Positions 54,802 to 63,443 of a DNA stretch of 64,000 nt are shown piece by piece. A program made the position numbers and the translations under genes. Under the pieces are notes generated by a model. The model did not search any database. It worked only from the letters and a program-made list of their open reading frames with translations, and was not told where the DNA came from. Source of the stretch: Burkholderia sp. Bp9142 (GTDB lineage: Bacteria; Pseudomonadota; Gammaproteobacteria; Burkholderiales; Burkholderiaceae); the NCBI RefSeq assembly GCF_003853415.1, contig NZ_QTPP01000033.1, positions 1-64,000 on the forward strand. Direction: 5' to 3'. Every line of letters starts with the position of its first letter. Within the stretch, counting starts at the first letter, position 1.

Positions 54802-57205
54802 AGTGCGCCGCGCGGCCAGCGGGAAGAGCCTCCTCGTTCGCGTGATCGTCTCGACCGTCGCGCTCACTGCGCTGCTGCTGCTCGTGCTGCTGGCGGCCGC
54901 GAGCGCGAACACCGAGTTCTTCGACCGCTACTACTCGTGGCTGTACGCGATGAACATCATCGTCGCGCTCGTGTTCCTGCTGGTGGTGCTCGGGCTGATC
55001 GGGATGATCGTCGTGCGCCTGAGGAAGGGCAAGTTCGGCACGCGGCTGCTCGCGAAGCTCGCGGTGTTCTTCGCGCTCGTCGGCGTGGTGCCGGGCGGCA
55101 TCATCTACATCGTGTCGTACCAGTTCGTGTCGCGCAGTATCGAGTCGTGGTTCGACGTGAACGTCGAGACCGCGCTGACGGCCGGCCTGAATCTCGGCCG
55201 CGGGATGCTCGACGCATCGCTGTCCGACCTGCAGACGAAGGCGCGGCTGATGTCCGACCAGCTCGCGAGCGTCGATGCGAACACGAACGGCACGACGCTC
55301 ACGCTCCTGCGCCTGCGCGACCAGTTCGGCGTGCAGGACGCGACGATCGTCGAGCCGAGCCGCGGCGCCTCGGGCGCGGCGCCCGAACTGCACATCGTCG
55401 CGCAGGCGTCGGGCAATTTCGCCGCGCTGATTCCGGACGACCTGCCGACGCCGCTGATGCTGAGCCAGGCGCGCGAACACGGCGCGTACGCGGCGATCGA
55501 GGGCGAAGTCGACGGCGACCCGCGCGCGCACGGCGCGAAGGGCGCGTTGCGGCTGCGCGTCGTGCGGCCGATTCCCGATGCGACGACGTCGCTGCTGCAG
55601 CCCGCGGAGCGGTTCCTGCAGCTCACGCAGCCGGTGCCGCCCACGCTCGCGCACAACGCCGACGCCGTGCAGCGCGCGTATCGCGAGTACCAGGAAAAGT
55701 CGCTCGGCCGCACCGGGCTGCGCAAGATGTACATCGGTACGCTCACGCTCGCGCTGTTCCTCGCGACCTTCATCGCGATGATGCTCGCGCTCGCACTCGG
55801 CCAGCAGCTCGCGCGGCCGCTGTTCCTGCTCGCGCAGGGCACGAAGGAGATCACCGAAGGCGACTACACGCCGAAGCGCGAGATCAAGTCGCGCGACGAG
55901 CTCGGCTTCCTCACGCAGTCGTTCAACGCGATGACGCGCCAGCTGTCCGAGGCGCGGCTCGCGGTCGAGAAGAACCGGGTCGCGCTCGAGCATTCGAAGA
56001 CGTATCTCGAGAGCATTCTCGCGAACCTGACCGCCGGCGTGTTCGTGCTCGACCGCCAGTTCCGGCTGACGACGGCCAACCGCGGCGCCGAGCGGATCTT
56101 CCGGCAGCCGTTCGGCTCGATGATCGGCACGGCGCTCGACCGGATCGGCGTCGTGGCGGAATTCGGCGCGATGGTGCGCAAGGCATTCGCCGATCGCGAG
56201 GCGGCTTCCGACGGCGGCAGCGGCGATCGCGGCCACTGGCAGCAGCAATTCGCGGTCGAAGTGCCGGGCGAAGCCGATCCGCTGACCTTGCTCGTGCGCG
56301 GCACGCGCCTCGTCTCGACGGTCGAGGGCCAGGCCGACGATCCGCAGACATCGGGCTACGTCGTCGTGTTCGACGACATCTCCGACGTGATTTCCGCGCA
56401 GCGTTCGGTCGCATGGGGCGAGGTTGCGCGGCGGCTCGCGCACGAGATCAAGAACCCGCTGACGCCGATCCAGCTGTCGGCCGAGCGGCTGCAGATGAAG
56501 CTGTCCGACAAGCTCGCGCCGCACGATGCGGACGTGCTCAAGCGCGGCGCGACGATGATCGTCAACCAGGTGGCCGCGATGAAGCGGATGGTCGACGACT
56601 TCCGCGAATATGCGCGCACGCCGCCGGCGGTGCTCGCGAACCTGCAGTTGAACGAACTGGCGAGCGAGGTGCTCGGGCTGTATGGTGTCGGCGAAGGCAA
56701 GAGCGCGATCGTCGCCGAGCTCGCGCCGTCGCTGCCGGTGATTCGCGGCGACGCGACGCAACTGCGCCAGGTGATTCACAACCTGCTGCAGAACGCGCAG
56801 GATTCGGTCGCGGAAGTCGCGCATCCGCGTGTGTTGATCGAAACCAAGACAGTAGAATATGGCGATCCCGACGCCGAGGGCAAAACGCGCGTCGCGGTAC
56901 GTCTTACCGTGTCCGACAACGGGCCCGGTTTTCCGGCACGCATCCTGACCCGTGCGTTCGAGCCTTACGTGACGACGAAGGCGAAGGGCACGGGGCTCGG
57001 GTTGGCCACGGTCAAGAAAATCGTCGACGAGCACGGCGCGCGGATCGATCTGCGCAATCGCATGCACGGCGAGACCGTCGAGGGTGCGCAGGTGTCGATC
57101 CTGTTCCTGCAGATGGCGAGCGATGCGCCAGGCGCCGAACCCGGCGCGCAGGGCGGGACGGCCCCCGCTAAGACAAAAGCAAGTGTGCAGACAAAGGCAG
57201 CGTAA
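54791..57205 (+). CDS. ntrY: NtrY-like sensor histidine kinase
   Basis: An 804-residue membrane kinase. Three membrane segments lie in the first 110 residues, then a periplasmic domain to about 315, a fourth segment, and a HAMP domain. A PAS domain (about 400-520) is followed by HisKA with RRLAHEIKNPLTP (phospho-acceptor His near 553) and the HATPase domain with HNLLQNAQDS, DNGPGFP and GTGLGLATVKK. GTG at 54791 lies inside the DUF4390 gene. It pairs with the regulator directly behind it. The signal is unknown; nitrogen control is only inferred from the name. Confidence 0.92.
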   Translation: MLNKVRRAASGKSLLVRVIVSTVALTALLLLVLLAAASANTEFFDRYYSWLYAMNIIVALVFLLVVLGLIGMIVVRLRKGKFGTRLLAKLAVFFALVGVVPGGIIYIVSYQFVSRSIESWFDVNVETALTAGLNLGRGMLDASLSDLQTKARLMSDQLASVDANTNGTTLTLLRLRDQFGVQDATIVEPSRGASGAAPELHIVAQASGNFAALIPDDLPTPLMLSQAREHGAYAAIEGEVDGDPRAHGAKGALRLRVVRPIPDATTSLLQPAERFLQLTQPVPPTLAHNADAVQRAYREYQEKSLGRTGLRKMYIGTLTLALFLATFIAMMLALALGQQLARPLFLLAQGTKEITEGDYTPKREIKSRDELGFLTQSFNAMTRQLSEARLAVEKNRVALEHSKTYLESILANLTAGVFVLDRQFRLTTANRGAERIFRQPFGSMIGTALDRIGVVAEFGAMVRKAFADREAASDGGSGDRGHWQQQFAVEVPGEADPLTLLVRGTRLVSTVEGQADDPQTSGYVVVFDDISDVISAQRSVAWGEVARRLAHEIKNPLTPIQLSAERLQMKLSDKLAPHDADVLKRGATMIVNQVAAMKRMVDDFREYARTPPAVLANLQLNELASEVLGLYGVGEGKSAIVAELAPSLPVIRGDATQLRQVIHNLLQNAQDSVAEVAHPRVLIETKTVEYGDPDAEGKTRVAVRLTVSDNGPGFPARILTRAFEPYVTTKAKGTGLGLATVKKIVDEHGARIDLRNRMHGETVEGAQVSILFLQMASDAPGAEPGAQGGTAPAKTKASVQTKAA

Positions 57206-57907
57206 ATGGCAACCATCCTGGTGGTAGATGATGAAATGGGCATCCGGGAATTGCTCTCGGAGATCCTCAGCGATGAAGGACATGTCGTCGAGGCAGCGGA
57301 GAACGCGCAGGCCGCGCGGGAATACCGTCTGAATCAGGCGCCCGATCTCGTGCTGCTCGATATCTGGATGCCCGATACCGACGGCGTCACGCTGCTCAAG
57401 GAATGGGCGGCGCAGGGCCTGTTGACGATGCCCGTGATCATGATGTCCGGGCACGCGACGATCGACACGGCCGTCGAGGCGACCAAGATCGGTGCACTGG
57501 ATTTCCTCGAGAAGCCGATCGCGCTGCAGAAGCTGCTGAAGTCGGTCGAGCACGGTCTCGCGCGCGGTGCGGCACCGGTGTCCGTCAACGCGGCGGCAAA
57601 GGCCGGCGCCGGCCACGCGTCGGGCCCGGCGGCGGTCGCGTCGGCCGCCGCGCTGCCGACGCTCGGCGACGACATGGCCGCGGCGCTCGGCCTTGCGGGC
57701 CAGACGGCTGCGATTCCGTTCGACATCCCGTTGCGCGAAGCGCGCGACGCGTTCGAGCGTGCGTACTTCGAATATCACCTCGCGCGCGAGAACGGCAGCA
57801 TGACGCGCGTCGCGGAGAAGACGGGCCTCGAGCGCACGCACCTGTATCGCAAGCTCAAGCAGCTCGGCGTCGAGCTCGGCAAGAAGCCGTCGGAAGGCGC
57901 CGCATAA
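57206..57907 (+). CDS. NtrX-like response regulator lacking the AAA+ domain
   Basis: A 233-residue regulator. The receiver domain (residues 1-120) has ILVVDDEMGIRE, the phospho-acceptor in LVLLDIWMPD and the Lys of FLEKPI. A flexible Ala/Gly linker (122-165) leads to a Fis-type helix-turn-helix (about 180-228) with MTRVAEKTGLERTHLYRKL. Typical NtrX has a sigma-54-binding AAA+ ATPase of about 230 residues between these parts; here it is absent, so activation of sigma-54 promoters is not expected. It starts right at the kinase stop and forms a pair with it. Confidence 0.88.
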   Translation: MATILVVDDEMGIRELLSEILSDEGHVVEAAENAQAAREYRLNQAPDLVLLDIWMPDTDGVTLLKEWAAQGLLTMPVIMMSGHATIDTAVEATKIGALDFLEKPIALQKLLKSVEHGLARGAAPVSVNAAAKAGAGHASGPAAVASAAALPTLGDDMAAALGLAGQTAAIPFDIPLREARDAFERAYFEYHLARENGSMTRVAEKTGLERTHLYRKLKQLGVELGKKPSEGAA

Positions 57908-57926
57908 AAATATTTCGCGAATACCC

Positions 57927-57955
57927 TTGCGCAAGTGAAGAGAGCTGGATATACT
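57927..57955 (+). promoter_or_regulatory. tRNA-Phe promoter
   Basis: TTGCGC (57927-57932), 17 bp, TATACT (57950-57955), 14 bp before the tRNA. Confidence 0.65.
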
Positions 57956-57969
57956 TTCTCTTCTTCGTT

Positions 57970-58045
57970 GGCCCGGTAGCTCAGTTGGTAGAGCAGCGGA
58001 TTGAAAATCCGCGTGTCGATGGTTCGATTCCGTCCCAGGCCACCA
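57970..58045 (+). tRNA. tRNA-Phe (anticodon GAA)
   Basis: A full 76-nt tRNA with encoded CCA. The anticodon loop TTGAAAA gives GAA. The D-arm AGCTCAGTTGGTAGAGC and T-arm GATGG/CCGTC with loop TTCGATT are normal. The acceptor pairs GGCCCGG with CCAGGCC and so holds one C-A mismatch at the fifth pair. A terminator follows 8 bp later. Confidence 0.96.
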
Positions 58046-58053
58046 GCAGTTCC

Positions 58054-58086
58054 AACCCCAAGAATCGGAAGGTTCTTGGGGTTTTT
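58054..58086 (+). terminator. Terminator of tRNA-Phe
   Basis: AACCCCAAGAA (58054-58064) pairs with TTCTTGGGGTT (58073-58083) and ends in five T. Confidence 0.92.
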
Positions 58087-58395
58087 CGTTTGTGGTGGGT
58101 TTGCGCGGCATCGGTGGTGCGTCCGGCAGCATTCGCCGGGGCGTGATAAAATCCGTGCCCGCTCAATGACTTAGCGCATCGCTTCATGCGTACGGCAGGG
58201 CTGCCCGCAGGCGCCGCCGTGACGCGCGGCAACGATGCCGCGCGATGGGCGGTATAAGCGCGCCGCCGCGTTCGCGGCCGGCCGCGCTGCCTATACTGGT
58301 CGAGCCGGCGCAGGCCGGCACGCGTCGGGCCGCCCGGCGGCAGCCGGTCCCGGGGCGCAGCGCGACGCGAGCCTACACATTCACGGAGTATCACG
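58087..58395. other. Spacer upstream of queC
   Basis: 309 bp. Possible -10 boxes TAAAAT (about 58145-58150) and TATACT (58292-58297); no riboswitch fold is recognised by eye. Confidence 0.35.
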
Positions 58396-59130
58396 GTGAT
58401 TCGGACAGACGCTAAAGACGGCGCGCTCGTGTTGTTTTCCGGCGGGCAGGACTCGGCCACGTGCGTGGCCTGGGCCCTGGAACGCTACCAGACGGTCGAG
58501 ACGCTCGGCTTCGATTACGGCCAGCGCCACCGCGTCGAACTCGAATGTCGCGAAGGCGTGCGCGACGCACTGAAGAGTCAGTTTCCCGCCTGGGCCGACC
58601 GCCTCGGCGACGATCACATGGTCGACCTGTCGGTGCTCGGCGCGATCAGCGACACCGCGATGACGCGTACGATCGAGATCGAGACCGCGGCGAACGGCTT
58701 GCCGAATACGTTCGTGCCGGGCCGCAACCTGCTGTTCATGACGATCGCGGCCGCGATTGCCTATCGCCGCGGATTGCGCGTGCTGGTCGGCGGGATGTGC
58801 GAGACCGATTTCTCGGGCTACCCCGACTGCCGCGACGACACGATGAAGGCGCTGCAGGTCGCGCTGAACCTCGGGATGGACACGCGCGTCGTGCTCGAGA
58901 CGCCGCTGATGTGGCTCGACAAGGCGCAGACCTGGCAACTCGCCGAGCAGCTCGGCGGCGAGGCGCTCGTCGAGCTGATCCGTGTCGAGACGCACACGTG
59001 CTACGTGGGCGAGCGCGCGGAACTGCACGACTGGGGCTTCGGCTGCGGCGAATGCCCGGCCTGCAAGCTGCGCAAGCGCGGCTACGAGGCCTACCTGAAG
59101 GGCGAGCGGGTGACCGAAGCGCCGCTGTGA
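58396..59130 (+). CDS. queC: 7-cyano-7-deazaguanine synthase
   Basis: Converts 7-carboxy-7-deazaguanine to preQ0 with ATP and ammonia. The 244-residue protein has the PP-loop LVLFSGGQDSATCVAWAL, and the Zn-binding Cys cluster is GCGECPACKLRKRGY near the end. GTG or ATG choices: the frame starts at GTG 58396, following CACGGAGTATCAC with GGAG at good spacing. First of three queuosine genes (queC, queE, queD). Confidence 0.95.
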   Translation: MIRTDAKDGALVLFSGGQDSATCVAWALERYQTVETLGFDYGQRHRVELECREGVRDALKSQFPAWADRLGDDHMVDLSVLGAISDTAMTRTIEIETAANGLPNTFVPGRNLLFMTIAAAIAYRRGLRVLVGGMCETDFSGYPDCRDDTMKALQVALNLGMDTRVVLETPLMWLDKAQTWQLAEQLGGEALVELIRVETHTCYVGERAELHDWGFGCGECPACKLRKRGYEAYLKGERVTEAPL

Positions 59131-59200
59131 CGCGGCTGCGCCGGCGGCGCTTGATGGATATTCTGATCGACAACGAGCGGCGCGAGCCGGACGAAGCACG

Positions 59201-59833
59201 ATGACTTACGCGGTCAAGGAAATTTTCTACACGTTGCAGGGCGAGGGCGCGAACGCGGGCCGTCCGGCCGTGTTCTGCCGGTTCGCCGGCTGCAATCTGT
59301 GGTCGGGCCGCGAAGAGGATCGTGCGGAGGCCGTGTGCCGCTTCTGCGATACGGACTTCGTCGGCACCGACGGCGAGAACGGCGGCAAGTTCAAGGACGC
59401 CGAAGCGCTCGCCGCGACGATCGCCGGCCTGTGGCCGGACGGCGAAGCGCACCGCTTCGTCGTCTGCACGGGCGGCGAGCCGATGCTGCAGCTCGACCAG
59501 CCGCTCGTCGACGCGCTGCACGCGGCGGGCTTCGAGATCGCGATCGAGACCAACGGCTCGCTGCCGGTGCTCGAGACGATCGACTGGATCTGCGTGAGCC
59601 CGAAGGCCGACGCGCCGCTCGTCGTCACGAAGGGCAACGAACTGAAGGTCGTGATCCCGCAGGACAACCAGCGGCTTGCCGATTACGCGAAGCTCGATTT
59701 CGAGTATTTTCTCGTGCAGCCGATGGACGGCCCGTCGCGCGACATCAATACGAAGCTCGCGATCGACTGGTGCAAGCGGCATCCGCAGTGGCGGCTGTCG
59801 ATGCAGACCCACAAATACCTGAACATTCCCTGA
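59201..59833 (+). CDS. queE: 7-carboxy-7-deazaguanine synthase (radical SAM)
   Basis: Rearranges 6-carboxy-tetrahydropterin to 7-carboxy-7-deazaguanine. The 210-residue protein carries an unusual cluster motif, Cys-x14-Cys-x2-Cys (C in GCNLW, then VCRFCDTDF), in place of the classic CxxxCxxC; Burkholderia multivorans QueE is known for this form. TGGEPMLQ is the SAM-site GGE motif. It starts 70 bp after queC, and queD follows 18 bp behind. Confidence 0.94.
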   Translation: MTYAVKEIFYTLQGEGANAGRPAVFCRFAGCNLWSGREEDRAEAVCRFCDTDFVGTDGENGGKFKDAEALAATIAGLWPDGEAHRFVVCTGGEPMLQLDQPLVDALHAAGFEIAIETNGSLPVLETIDWICVSPKADAPLVVTKGNELKVVIPQDNQRLADYAKLDFEYFLVQPMDGPSRDINTKLAIDWCKRHPQWRLSMQTHKYLNIP

Positions 59834-59851
59834 GCCACGGCTTTTGACATC

Positions 59852-60304
59852 GTGCTGATTACCCGAAAACTCGAATTCGACGCGGGCCACCGCATTCCCG
59901 ATCACCGCAGCCAGTGCCGGAACCTGCACGGTCATCGCTACGTGCTCGAAGTCACGCTGCGCGGCGATCTCGTCGATACCGAGGGGGCGCCCGACCGCGG
60001 CATGGTGATGGATTTCGCCGACGTGAAGGCGCTCGCGGTCGAGCACCTCGTCAACAAGTGGGACCACGCGTTCCTGGTCTACGCGCGCGACGAAGTCGTG
60101 CGCTCGTTCCTCGAGCAGATGGCCGACCACAAGACCGTCGTGATCGACCGGATCCCGACCGTCGAGAACCTCGCGGCGATCGCGTTCGACATCCTCGCGA
60201 ACGTGTACGACGCGCACTACGGCGTGAACCTGCGCCTGGAACGCGTGCGCCTGTACGAAACGCCGAACTGCTGGGCCGACGTCGAGCGCCAGCCCGGCCG
60301 CTGA
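59852..60304 (+). CDS. queD: 6-carboxy-5,6,7,8-tetrahydropterin synthase
   Basis: Makes the first dedicated pterin of queuosine synthesis from dihydroneopterin triphosphate. The 150-residue protein has Zn-binding His in FDAGHRI and NLHGHRY, the Cys in SQCRNLHGH as the catalytic base, and ETPNCWADV at the end. GTG start at 59852, 18 bp behind queE. Together with queC and queE it yields preQ0; the reductase gene queF is not in the window. Confidence 0.94.
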   Translation: MLITRKLEFDAGHRIPDHRSQCRNLHGHRYVLEVTLRGDLVDTEGAPDRGMVMDFADVKALAVEHLVNKWDHAFLVYARDEVVRSFLEQMADHKTVVIDRIPTVENLAAIAFDILANVYDAHYGVNLRLERVRLYETPNCWADVERQPGR

Positions 60305-60616
60305 CCCTACCTTCGCGGCAGCCCCGCCGGCCGGCGCGGGCTGCCCGCCATCGCGCCCCGCGGCCTCGTCCCGCGCCGGCGCGGCTGCCCGCCCGTTCCC
60401 ACATTCCGTGTTTTGCCGCGCTATGATCGTTGCAAGGCAACGGAAAACACGCCATTGCGCCAGCGCGCGGCCCGCGCTGTCAGATTTGCCGCCCATGGCC
60501 GACTGACGTTCCGGGGCCCGGCGCGGCCGCCGTGCTTCGACAGCCTGGCGTGTTGCGCACCGCTTCGCCCGTTGCTTGTCCCGTTCGATTGCCGTTCCGT
60601 CCAGGAGGCCGTATCG
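60305..60616. other. Spacer upstream of the aldolase gene
   Basis: 312 bp. A possible -10 TATGAT (about 60421-60426) is present; no gene, repeat or terminator is convincing. Confidence 0.3.
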
Positions 60617-61402
60617 ATGAGCACGCTCACCAATTCCCTCAAACAACGCCTGCACGACGGCGACGAGCCGCTGTACGGCCTGTGGCTGTCGCTCGGCTGC
60701 GACTCGGCCGTGGAAGCGCTCGCGCACGCCGGCTACGACTGGCTCTGCATCGACATGGAGCACGCGCCGAACGACAGCCGCGACGTCGCGTCGCAACTGC
60801 GCGCGCTGGCCGCCGCGCACCTGCCGAGCGAGCCCGTCGTGCGCGTGCCGGGGCGCGAGCCGTGGCTCGTGAAGCGCGCGCTCGACGCGGCCGCGCGCAC
60901 GCTGATGTTCCCGGGCATCGAGACGCCTGACGAGGCCGCGCACGCGGTGCGGCTTACGCGCTTTCCGTCGCCGGATTCCCCGGACGGGCTGCGCGGCGTG
61001 GCCGGCATGGTGCGCGCGGCGGCGTTCGGCATGCGCCGCGATTACCTGCAGACGGCCAACGCGCAGGTCGCGGTAATCGTGCAGATCGAATCGGCGCGCG
61101 GGATCGACGAAGTCGAGCGGATCGCCGCGACGCCGGGCGTCGACTGCCTGTTCGTCGGCCCGGCCGATCTGGCGGCGAGCCTCGGGCATCTCGGCGACAG
61201 CCGCCACCCGGACGTCGAAACCGCGATGGCGCGCGTGCTCGCGGCCGGCAAGCAGGCCGGCGTCGCGGTTGGCATCTTCGCGAGCGATACGGCGACCGCG
61301 CGCCAGTATCGCGGGGCCGGCTACCGGATGATCGCGTTGTCGGCCGACGTGAGCTGGCTGCTGCGCGCGACGCGCCAGGCGCTGCAGGAGGTGCGGTCAT
61401 GA
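60617..61402 (+). CDS. HpcH/HpaI-family aldolase
   Basis: A 261-residue class II aldolase resembling 4-hydroxy-2-oxoheptanedioate aldolase (HpaI). Marks: LWLSLGCDSAVEALAHAGYD, CIDMEHAPND with metal-binding acids, VIVQIESARGID (Glu ligand) and DCLFVGPADLAASLG (Asp ligand). The true substrate may be another 2-keto-3-deoxy acid. ATG at 60617 follows CCAGGAGG at 8 nt, a strong site, and matches the family; the open frame upstream does not. Its stop overlaps the next gene as ATGA. Confidence 0.88.
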   Translation: MSTLTNSLKQRLHDGDEPLYGLWLSLGCDSAVEALAHAGYDWLCIDMEHAPNDSRDVASQLRALAAAHLPSEPVVRVPGREPWLVKRALDAAARTLMFPGIETPDEAAHAVRLTRFPSPDSPDGLRGVAGMVRAAAFGMRRDYLQTANAQVAVIVQIESARGIDEVERIAATPGVDCLFVGPADLAASLGHLGDSRHPDVETAMARVLAAGKQAGVAVGIFASDTATARQYRGAGYRMIALSADVSWLLRATRQALQEVRS

Positions 61403-62175
61403 ACGGCGGTGATGGCGCGGGTCCGGGACGCGCGCGGCGCACGACCGGTGCGCACGGGCGGATCGGCGCGCTGCTCGGGTTGGGGATCATGTGCGTTGCC
61501 GCGTCGGCGCAGAATGCGCCGCACGCGAAACCGGACCCGGCGCACGAGACGCAATCGGCGGTGGCCGACTACAACGCCGGCGACTATCGTGCGGCGCTGG
61601 TGCAGTTCCACGACGCGGCCGAACGCGGCGACCGGCTCGCGCAGTTCAACTACGCGATGATGCTGCTCACTGGCGTCGGCGTGACCGCGAACGTCGACGA
61701 GGGGCTGCGCTGGCTCAAGCGGGCGGCCGACGCGAACATGTCGCATGCGCAGTACGTGTACGGGCGGATGTTCGACGACGGCGAGTTCGTCGCGCGCAAT
61801 CCGGTCGAAGCGCACCGCTGGTTCCTGCGCGCGGCGAAGCAGGGGCACGTGCAGGCCGAGCTGTCGCTCGCGAACCAGTTCCTCGACGGGCGGGGCACGC
61901 CGCGCGACAACCGGCAGGCGTTCGCGTGGTACAAGCAGGCGGCCGACGCGGGCGAGCCGACCGCGCAGTACGTGACCGCGTCGTTCTACGAGCGCGGCGG
62001 CGACGGCGTCACGCAGAACCTGAACATCGCACGTGCGTATTACGCGGCCGCGGCCGCGCATGGCGACGAGACGGCCGGGCTGAAATTCAAGGAGTTGAGC
62101 GCGCGGCTGAAGACGCAGGAGCCGGCTTCGGGTGCCGGTGCGGACCACGGGAGTCCGGGCGCGACGCCGCAGTGA
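61399..62175 (+). CDS. Sel1-repeat protein, exported
   Basis: A 258-residue protein with an N-terminal hydrophobic segment (ALLGLGIMCVAASA) likely to be a signal peptide, followed by four to five Sel1-like repeats of about 36 residues (for example AQYVYGRMFDDGEFVARNPV then AHRWFLRAAKQG). Such solenoids serve as adaptors in the periplasm or at the cell surface. The start overlaps the aldolase stop, so translation is coupled, though no functional tie is obvious. A terminator follows at 62207. Confidence 0.85.
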   Translation: MNGGDGAGPGRARRTTGAHGRIGALLGLGIMCVAASAQNAPHAKPDPAHETQSAVADYNAGDYRAALVQFHDAAERGDRLAQFNYAMMLLTGVGVTANVDEGLRWLKRAADANMSHAQYVYGRMFDDGEFVARNPVEAHRWFLRAAKQGHVQAELSLANQFLDGRGTPRDNRQAFAWYKQAADAGEPTAQYVTASFYERGGDGVTQNLNIARAYYAAAAAHGDETAGLKFKELSARLKTQEPASGAGADHGSPGATPQ

Positions 62176-62206
62176 GCGGGCGATACCCGCTGCATTCGGC
62201 CTGTCC

Positions 62207-62241
62207 AACGAAAATCGGCGCCCGAGGCGCCGATTTTCGTT
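62207..62241. terminator. Bidirectional terminator between Sel1 and rodA genes
   Basis: AACGAAAATCGGCGCC (62207-62222) pairs perfectly with GGCGCCGATTTTCGTT (62226-62241). Convergent genes lie on each side. Confidence 0.85.
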
Positions 62242-62283
62242 GCTGCGACTGCTTGTGGCTGCTTGCGGCCGCGTGCCGCGTCG

Positions 62284-63432
62284 TCAGCTCTTCATCAATC
62301 GCCGCTGTCGCCCGACGCTCATGATCATCCCGATCGCGATGCCGAGCGTCGTGAGCGCGGTGCCGCCGTAGCTCATGAACGGCAGCGGCACGCCCACGAC
62401 GGGCAGCACGCCGCTCACCATCCCGATGTTGACGAACGCGTAGACGAAGAACGCGAGCGTGAGCGAGCCCGCGAGCAGCCGGCCGAACAGCGTCGCGCCC
62501 TGCGCGGCGATGTAGAGCCCGCGCGCGATCAGCGCCATGTACAGCGTCAGCAGCACGAGGCCGCCGAGGAGCCCCCATTCTTCCGAGAACACCGCGAAGA
62601 TGAAGTCGGTGTGCTTCTCCGGGATGAATTCGAGGTGGGCCTGCGTGCCCTTCAGGTAGCCCTTGCCGAGCACGCCGCCCGAGCCGATCGCGATCACGGC
62701 CTGGATCGTGTGGAAGCCCTTGCCGAGCGGGTCGGAGGTCGGGTCGAGCAGCGTGCACACGCGGTGCTTCTGGTAGTCGTGCATCAGCGGCCACTGCACT
62801 TCAGGCTGGCAGATGCGCTCTTCGAACACGGCGATCGAGCCGACCGCGATCACGCCCGCGACGAGCACCGGCACGATCAGCTTGAACGACAGGCCGGCGA
62901 GGTAGATCACGAAGAGGCCGGCTGCGAACACGAGCAGGCCGGTGCCGAGGTCGGGCTGCTTCGCGATCAGGCCGACCGGCACCAGCAGGATCCCGAACGC
63001 GGCGACGAAGTCGTACCAGCGCAACCCGCCTTCGCGGCGCTGGTAGTACCACGCGAGCATCAGCGGTGTCGCGATCTTGAGGATTTCCGACGGCTGGATC
63101 ACGACGCCGACGTTCAGCCAGCGTTTCGCGCCCTTCTTGGTCATCCCGAACAGCGCGACCGCGATCAGCAGCGCGACCCCGAACGTATAGAGCGGGACCG
63201 CGAAGCGCATCAGCGTGGTTGGCGGGATGTTGGCGATCACCCACATCAGCACGAACGTCAGCAGGATGTTGCGCAACTGGTCCTCGACGCGGCCCGGCAT
63301 GTCGATCGCCGCGCTGTACAGCGTGACGATGCCGACGCACAGCAGCAGGAACACGATGAGGGCGAGCGGGCGGTCGAAGCCCGCGAACATCTGCTTGATC
63401 TTGTCGAGCCAGGCGCGCTTGTCGAATTGCAT
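62284..63432 (-). CDS. rodA: Rod shape-determining protein RodA
   Basis: A 382-residue SEDS-family glycan polymerase of the elongation machinery that acts with PBP2. About ten membrane segments; marks are KGAKRWLNVGVVIQPSEI with the catalytic-type segment, KQPDLGTGLLVF, IPEKHTDFIFAVFSEEWG and LPFMSYGGT near the C-terminus. ATG at 63432 follows GGAGAAAGG. It starts 11 bp after mrdA, its functional partner, in the usual mrdA-rodA order. Confidence 0.96.
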   Translation of the reverse strand: MQFDKRAWLDKIKQMFAGFDRPLALIVFLLLCVGIVTLYSAAIDMPGRVEDQLRNILLTFVLMWVIANIPPTTLMRFAVPLYTFGVALLIAVALFGMTKKGAKRWLNVGVVIQPSEILKIATPLMLAWYYQRREGGLRWYDFVAAFGILLVPVGLIAKQPDLGTGLLVFAAGLFVIYLAGLSFKLIVPVLVAGVIAVGSIAVFEERICQPEVQWPLMHDYQKHRVCTLLDPTSDPLGKGFHTIQAVIAIGSGGVLGKGYLKGTQAHLEFIPEKHTDFIFAVFSEEWGLLGGLVLLTLYMALIARGLYIAAQGATLFGRLLAGSLTLAFFVYAFVNIGMVSGVLPVVGVPLPFMSYGGTALTTLGIAIGMIMSVGRQRRLMKS

Positions 63433-63443
63433 GCCTTTCTCCG

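Noticed and set aside
54794..58132. 1112-codon open frame antisense to the NtrY-NtrX genes and tRNA-Phe
   Set aside because: It runs through a tRNA gene and two clear genes on the other strand; composition artefact.
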